Assembly: GCF_016785185.1 (NCBI RefSeq)
Contig: NZ_JAEKDY010000005.1
DNA: 64,000 nucleotides
Reading direction: 5' to 3' (one strand)
Source: Heyndrickxia sporothermodurans
GTDB taxonomy: Bacteria > Bacillota > Bacilli > Bacillales > Bacillaceae_C
The position numbers and the translations under genes are program-made. Below the pieces are notes generated by a model, which had not been told where the DNA came from, made no database searches, and saw nothing but the letters and a program-made list of their open reading frames with translations. Below, one piece after another: positions 59,708-64,000 of the stretch. How positions within the stretch are numbered: position 1 is the first letter of the stretch; the number at the start of each line of letters is the position of its first letter.

Positions 59708-60388
59708 TTAGTATCCCCCTTTAAAACTAGTAATATTTGGTCTAAGATGTTTTAATGCTTGTATACGATCAATAACAATTTGATTGGTATCATCTATGTA
59801 AGCACATTCCATTTCATGATGCTCTTGTTTACCATACTGATCGGGAGCTCTAGTAATACAATCGGCAATTCTAATTTGTGCCGGCAGCATTAAAGATGCA
59901 GCAACGATAGATTTTTGTTTGCCGCCGTAACCGGCATGTGCAATTCCTTTTAATGCCCCCATGATATAAATATTTCCCCCTGCAATAACGGTACCACCGG
60001 GATTTACATCACCAACTAATAACAGATCACCCGGAACTTCAAGAACTTGTCCAGATCGTATAATTGAAGCAACCGAATAAATTTGTTCTTCATCTTGAAT
60101 TTGTTTCGCTCTTTTTTTTGTAATTACATTACTTTGGACTTCTTCAACGACTAAATTTCTTTTATTTCTCACTAATTCCTTTAATTCTTCTTCTTGTTCT
60201 GGTGATATATAACGATTTCCCAGTTGAATTCTTACTGAAATCAACGGGCTATCCTCACTTTCCACATGATGAATTACAAGTTTTTCCTCTAGTTCGTCTA
60301 ATAACTCAGGATAAGAGCACTGATCATTTAAGCTAAGAACTAGCCCATCCTTCGTACCCTTTATCATGACATTTTGTCTTTTTTTCAT
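59708..60388 (-). CDS. minC: Septum site-determining inhibitor MinC
   Basis: FtsZ-assembly inhibitor of 226 residues. The N-terminal domain (residues about 1-105) binds FtsZ. The C-terminal right-handed beta helix (QVLEVPGDLLLVGDVNPGGTVIAGGNIYIMGALKGIAHAG) dimerises and binds MinD. It is followed by minD and preceded by mreD with an 83-base gap, in one operon. Confidence 0.96.
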   Translation of the reverse strand: MKKRQNVMIKGTKDGLVLSLNDQCSYPELLDELEEKLVIHHVESEDSPLISVRIQLGNRYISPEQEEELKELVRNKRNLVVEEVQSNVITKKRAKQIQDEEQIYSVASIIRSGQVLEVPGDLLLVGDVNPGGTVIAGGNIYIMGALKGIAHAGYGGKQKSIVAASLMLPAQIRIADCITRAPDQYGKQEHHEMECAYIDDTNQIVIDRIQALKHLRPNITSFKGGY

Positions 60389-60471
60389 CGCAAATTGCTC
60401 ACCTCAGTGGCTATAATATTCGACAATAGTCAACGATTTTCCTCTTTTCAAAGTGAGAAACGATAAATTTT

Positions 60472-60990
60472 TTATTCATCCAACACTTCTTTTTTCCTTT
60501 TCTCAAGCCATTTTTTCATTGGATAGGAAAAAATGATAAAAAAGATTAGATTCACGACTAAAGTTGGGATCAGTCTAACGTATAAAAAATCCACCATAGA
60601 CATCGTGACATGATTAATTAAAATATTCAACTCATAAACAAGAAATTCAACTATGATTATATTAACTAATACAATAAGGGCAGCAACAAAAATATTCGCT
60701 TGAAGAATTTTCATCATTTTTGAAGTTAAATAAATCGTAAATGGAAATAAAAACATATAGACACCTAAAATGCCTGTATAATTTATATCAAATAATAAAC
60801 CGAATATAAAAGCATATAATATCGCTCGATTTCGAATATAATAGATACCCATTAATAACAAAACAACTAAAAGAAAATGAGGAACGATTATATATCGTCC
60901 TCCAAACGCATTATGAGGAAAATACTGAACAAAGATACTTTCGAATATAAAACATAGACTTAAAATAAGAGGAAGAACAATGCGCTTCAT
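60472..60990 (-). CDS. mreD: Rod shape-determining protein MreD
   Basis: Integral membrane protein of 172 residues with about five helices, part of the elongasome with MreC and RodA. The conserved central segment FIFGLLFDINYTGILGVYMFLFP is intact. The start overlaps the mreC stop, as usual. The C-terminus is basic (MKKWLEKRKKEVLDE). Confidence 0.94.
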   Translation of the reverse strand: MKRIVLPLILSLCFIFESIFVQYFPHNAFGGRYIIVPHFLLVVLLLMGIYYIRNRAILYAFIFGLLFDINYTGILGVYMFLFPFTIYLTSKMMKILQANIFVAALIVLVNIIIVEFLVYELNILINHVTMSMVDFLYVRLIPTLVVNLIFFIIFSYPMKKWLEKRKKEVLDE

Positions 60991-61847
60991 TATTCTCCCT
61001 CCTCATCTGGTTTTACAGTGGAACGTTCGATAATCTGCACATTTTCGATATCATAGAAGTCCGCATATGGCTTCACCCAAGCTGTTTGTGTTAGCCCATT
61101 TTCATCAGGCACTAATTTTTCAACGGTTCCTATCGGCAAACCTTTTGGAAATATCCCACCTAATCCGGAGGTATTTACGATATCGCCTTTTTTAATACTT
61201 ACATCATAGTCAATCGTTTTCAATAATAATACCTTATGTTCTTCATCGTATCCTTGGATTAAACCGTATTCTCTCTTTTTACTTAGAACTTCAGCAGAAA
61301 TTCGATTTTTCGGATTAGATGAGCTTAACAATTCGACGGTTGAAAAAGAAGGAGATGTGTTGATTACTTTTCCTAACAGACCTTTTGAAGTCATAATGGC
61401 CATGTTCTTTTTAACCCCGCTTGATCCACCTTTATTAATCGAAATTTGTTCATACCAATGATCAGGATTTCGGGAAATAATTGTCGCTTGAATGGATGAA
61501 AAATTTCTTAGATCATCTTGTTTTTTTAATATTTTTTTCAATTCTTCGTTTTCACTTTTTAAATCAGCTATTTCACCAGTGATTTTTGGCAGCTCATCTA
61601 ATCGCGCTTTTAATTTTTTGTTTTCAGTATATGTATTCTGAATATCCTTGACGCTTTCAATAAAATTTGAAATACCATGTGTCGGAATAGCGACGATCGA
61701 TTGACCAAATCCGACGACATCTCTTACAAACTGTTCTGGCTTTGAAACATTTTCACGATCACGTAAGGAATATCCAATCAATGCCACGAGCAAGATGATA
61801 CTGATAAGCAAAATAATTAACCGTTTATTTAAAAAGAATTGTGGCAT
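60990..61847 (-). CDS. mreC: Rod shape-determining protein MreC
   Basis: Bitopic protein of 285 residues that organises wall synthases outside the membrane. A short cytosolic N-terminus and one helix (LIILLISIILLVALIGYSL) precede a coiled coil (about residues 65-115) and two beta barrels (residues about 120-275). Segments such as QATIISRNPDHWYEQISINKGGSSGVKKNMAIMT and GLGGIFPKGLPIGTVEKL are typical. The ATG giving MPQFF follows GGGGTGGAC. It is separated from mreB by a hairpin. Confidence 0.95.
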   Translation of the reverse strand: MPQFFLNKRLIILLISIILLVALIGYSLRDRENVSKPEQFVRDVVGFGQSIVAIPTHGISNFIESVKDIQNTYTENKKLKARLDELPKITGEIADLKSENEELKKILKKQDDLRNFSSIQATIISRNPDHWYEQISINKGGSSGVKKNMAIMTSKGLLGKVINTSPSFSTVELLSSSNPKNRISAEVLSKKREYGLIQGYDEEHKVLLLKTIDYDVSIKKGDIVNTSGLGGIFPKGLPIGTVEKLVPDENGLTQTAWVKPYADFYDIENVQIIERSTVKPDEEGE

Positions 61848-61951
61848 GTTGTCCACCCCATTAACAAAATCCAATTACGTATTTTGATTATTTTTTCCGT
61901 ACTATACTATGACGATACTTGGTCATTTTTAGTTTCAAAAAAATAGGGATA

Positions 61952-61966
61952 GGGGCAAATTGCCCC
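61952..61966 (-). promoter_or_regulatory. Hairpin between mreB and mreC
   Basis: GGGGCA and TGCCCC arms around 3 nt lie just past the mreB stop, followed within 10 bases by TTTTTTT on the minus strand. It could act as a partial terminator lowering expression of the downstream mreCD-minCD genes. Confidence 0.5.
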
Positions 61967-61973
61967 GCCCCAC

Positions 61974-62990
61974 TTATTTTTCTTTTACTTTATTTTTGAA
62001 TAAGTCGATATGCTCTAACGCATTCCCTGTACCAATCGCTACACAATCGAGAGGATTTTCAGCAATTAAAACAGGCATACTCGTTTCTTTGCTAATAACC
62101 TTATCAAGGTTTCGGAGTAATGCTCCTCCACCAGTTAAAACAATCCCACGGTCCATAATGTCTGCAGCAAGTTCAGGTGGTGTTTGTTCTAACGTTCCTT
62201 TTACCGCATCAACAATGGCATGCACTGTGTCATGAAGTGCCATCGAAATTTCTTCTGCTGTGATTTCAATTGTTTTTGGTAATCCAGTTAAGAGGTCTCG
62301 ACCACGAATTTCCATCGGTTCAATTCCTTCAGGTTCTCCGGCAGATCCAATCTCCATTTTGATTGCTTCAGCTGTTCGATCACCTATCAATAAATTATAC
62401 GTTTTACGTATATAACTAATAATAGAATCATCAATCTCATCACCGGCAACCCGGATAGACTGACTTGTAACAATTCCCCCAAGAGAAATGATCGCAACTT
62501 CTGTCGTACCGCCACCGATATCTACAACCATGCTCCCAGTTGGTTCCCATACAGGAAGGTTAGCACCAATCGCAGCGGCAAATGGTTCTTCGATAGGAAA
62601 TGCATCACGTGCTCCCGCTTGTCTAGTCGCATCAATGACTGCTCTTTCTTCAACAGAAGTAATACCGGATGGCACACATACCATCACATACGGTTTTCGC
62701 GAAAAACTTCCGCCTTTATTTTTTGTTGCTTGTTTAATATAGTATTTCATCATTGTTGCTGTCGTTTCATAATCGGCAATAACGCCATCTTTCATTGGCC
62801 TTGTGGCAACAATATTTCCGGGTGTCCGACCAATCATGTTTTTCGCATCGTTACCCACTGCAACGATTTGCTTTGTATCCGTATGTATTGCCACAACGGA
62901 AGGCTCACGAACAACAATTCCTTTTCCTTTAATAAAAACGAGTGTATTTGCTGTACCTAGATCGATCCCAAGATCTCTACTACCAAACAT
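61974..62990 (-). CDS. mreB: Rod shape-determining actin homologue MreB
   Basis: Actin-like ATPase of 338 residues that guides cylindrical wall growth. Phosphate loop 1 is in IDLGTANTLVFIKGKG, loop 2 in VVDIGGGTTEVAIISLGGIV, the adenosine motif in IVLTGGGALLRNLD, and connector IEEPFAAAIGANLP. The ATG follows AAGGGAGAT. It sits between radC upstream and mreC, the conserved order. I could not place a promoter in the 187-base gap before it with confidence. Confidence 0.98.
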   Translation of the reverse strand: MFGSRDLGIDLGTANTLVFIKGKGIVVREPSVVAIHTDTKQIVAVGNDAKNMIGRTPGNIVATRPMKDGVIADYETTATMMKYYIKQATKNKGGSFSRKPYVMVCVPSGITSVEERAVIDATRQAGARDAFPIEEPFAAAIGANLPVWEPTGSMVVDIGGGTTEVAIISLGGIVTSQSIRVAGDEIDDSIISYIRKTYNLLIGDRTAEAIKMEIGSAGEPEGIEPMEIRGRDLLTGLPKTIEITAEEISMALHDTVHAIVDAVKGTLEQTPPELAADIMDRGIVLTGGGALLRNLDKVISKETSMPVLIAENPLDCVAIGTGNALEHIDLFKNKVKEK

Positions 62991-63177
62991 TCATGTATCT
63001 CCCTTTCTACTCTGAAATGCTTCAGAAGACATGTCCTTTTCTAGCATTCAATAACATCATTTATTTTTTTAGCATGTGTATTTTGAAGTGAAATTATATT
63101 TTTTTATTTAACAAACCCCTAGTCACTGCAAAAATCATAAACATTATTATATCGTAAGATGAGCAAAAATCATAGTG

Positions 63178-63861
63178 TTATAAATACCCTTTTTCCTTCA
63201 AACTGACAAATTTTTTATCACCGATAATAATATGATCAAGAATATCAATTCCCATCAATTTTCCGCATTCAACTAACCTTTTTGTTACCTCTATATCTTC
63301 CCTCGATGGCGCGGGATCTCCGGAAGGATGGTTATGAAGACAAATGATGGAGGCAGCAGAACGTCGAAAAGCTTCTTTGAACACCTCGCGTGGATGTACT
63401 ATCAAGGCATTTAGGCTTCCGATAAAGATGGTTTGTTGGTGGAGAACTTGATTTTTCGTGTTAAGGTACAAACATACGAAATGTTCCTGTGACAAAAAGC
63501 GCATATCATTCATAACATAATTTGCGCCATCTTCAGGACTGCGGATGACATAACGATCTTGATAGGTGAGATTGCCAATTCTCCGGCCTATTTCAACTGC
63601 TGCAAGAATTTGGACTGCTTTTGCATATCCGATTCCTTTAACAGCCATTATTTCTTCTAAAGATGCATCTTTTAGTAACCGTAAACCTTCGAAGTTTTTC
63701 AAAAGCTTGTTGGCCATTTGAATAACCGATTCTTCTCTCGTACCCGTTCTAAGTAAAATTGCGAGCAGTTCTTGATTTGATAGACTTTTTGCTCCATTTT
63801 TTACAAGCCGTTCGCGAGGGCGTTCATCGGCTGGATAATCACGTATCATTAACTTTTCCAT
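63178..63861 (-). CDS. radC: DNA repair-associated protein RadC
   Basis: Protein of 227 residues with a UvrC-like helix-hairpin-helix (GIGYAKAVQILAAVEIGRRI) and a C-terminal JAMM metalloprotease-like domain. The metal motif is present as HNHPSGDPAPSREDIEVTKRL. Despite the name, the repair role is disputed. It is the first gene of the mreBCD-minCD block, and maf is expected just outside the window. The ATG follows GGGAGGTATGTCC. Confidence 0.95.
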   Translation of the reverse strand: MEKLMIRDYPADERPRERLVKNGAKSLSNQELLAILLRTGTREESVIQMANKLLKNFEGLRLLKDASLEEIMAVKGIGYAKAVQILAAVEIGRRIGNLTYQDRYVIRSPEDGANYVMNDMRFLSQEHFVCLYLNTKNQVLHQQTIFIGSLNALIVHPREVFKEAFRRSAASIICLHNHPSGDPAPSREDIEVTKRLVECGKLMGIDILDHIIIGDKKFVSLKEKGYL

Positions 63862-63917
63862 TTCTGGACATACCTCCCTCTATAAATGTTGATACATCAA
63901 CGGTTTGACCCGTTGGT

Positions 63918-63945
63918 AGGGTGTCAAAAAAATATTTTTCGACAC
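63918..63945 (-). terminator. Possible terminator upstream of radC
   Basis: GTGTCAAAAA and TTTTTCGACAC pair as a short A/T-rich stem with GC ends, at the right edge of the window. It may end the gene that lies outside. The last 55 bases show nothing else recognisable. Confidence 0.4.
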
Positions 63946-64000
63946 GGACCCTAACTTTATTTTCATAATATGTGAAACTATTCCAATAAATAGGTACGCT

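Noticed and set aside
1..64000. CRISPR arrays, insertion sequences, prophage or attachment sites
   Set aside because: I saw no regularly spaced direct repeats, transposase or integrase frames, or phage structural genes. The only dispersed repeats are the hairpin elements, which carry no transposase.

Overview
This window looks like a chromosomal segment of a low-GC, endospore-forming member of the Bacillaceae. The gene order follows the Bacillus subtilis arc that runs from mtnN and yrrS through alaS, hisS, relA, secDF, ruvAB, safA and obg to minCD, mreBCD and radC. Nearly all genes lie on the minus strand. The exceptions are yrvJ, spoVB, yrzE and niaR. Sporulation genes are scattered throughout (pbpI, yrrS, spoVB, bofC, coxA, safA, spo0B, spoIVFA, spoIVFB). 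I see no phage, insertion sequence, CRISPR array, tRNA or rRNA.

Layout by region. Positions 1-8.2 kb hold nucleoside and sulfur salvage (mtnN), cell-wall enzymes (pbpI, mltG), greA, udk, the tRNA methyltransferase trmR and the ruvX cluster. Positions 8.4-21.7 kb hold alaS with its T-box, the yrrI-to-yrrB block with recD2, the tRNA-thiolation pair (a cysteine desulfurase and mnmA), cymR and rarA. Positions 21.8-23.8 kb carry an ABC-2 exporter pair, probably an accessory insertion. Positions 23.9-28.5 kb hold tcdA, a 6S RNA, aspS, and hisS with its T-box. Positions 28.5-38.7 kb hold a wall amidase, dtd, relA, apt, recJ and secDF. Positions 38.7-46.4 kb hold comN, spoVB, yrbG, yrzE, yajC, tgt, queA, ruvB and ruvA. 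Positions 46.4-50.2 kb form a spore block (bofC; safA, a kinase-like gene and coxA). Positions 50.4-64 kb hold niaR, pheA/pheB, obgE/spo0B, the L21-Prp-L27 operon with its leader, an RNase E/G gene, spoIVFA/B, and radC-mreB-mreC-mreD-minC-minD.

Functionally this is mostly core machinery: aminoacyl-tRNA synthetases, tRNA modification (mnmA, tcdA, tgt, queA, trmR), recombination (ruvAB, recD2, recJ, rarA), stringent response, protein export, ribosome assembly and cell shape. Compared with the B. subtilis order as I remember it, several blocks are absent here: the trhP1/trhP2 genes beside trmR, glnQHMP, yrvC/yrvD, and nadABC-nifS beside niaR.

The least explained element is a dispersed intergenic repeat of about 135 bp. 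Three full copies and one remnant lie at about 6.95, 11.2, 40.7 and 30.28 kb. The arms of its predicted hairpin change together between copies, which argues for selection on secondary structure. One copy lies inside the alaS 5' untranslated region, downstream of the T-box. I did not find a convincing new multi-gene system. Start codons in the feature list were often moved inward from the longest reading frame to one with a Shine-Dalgarno sequence.
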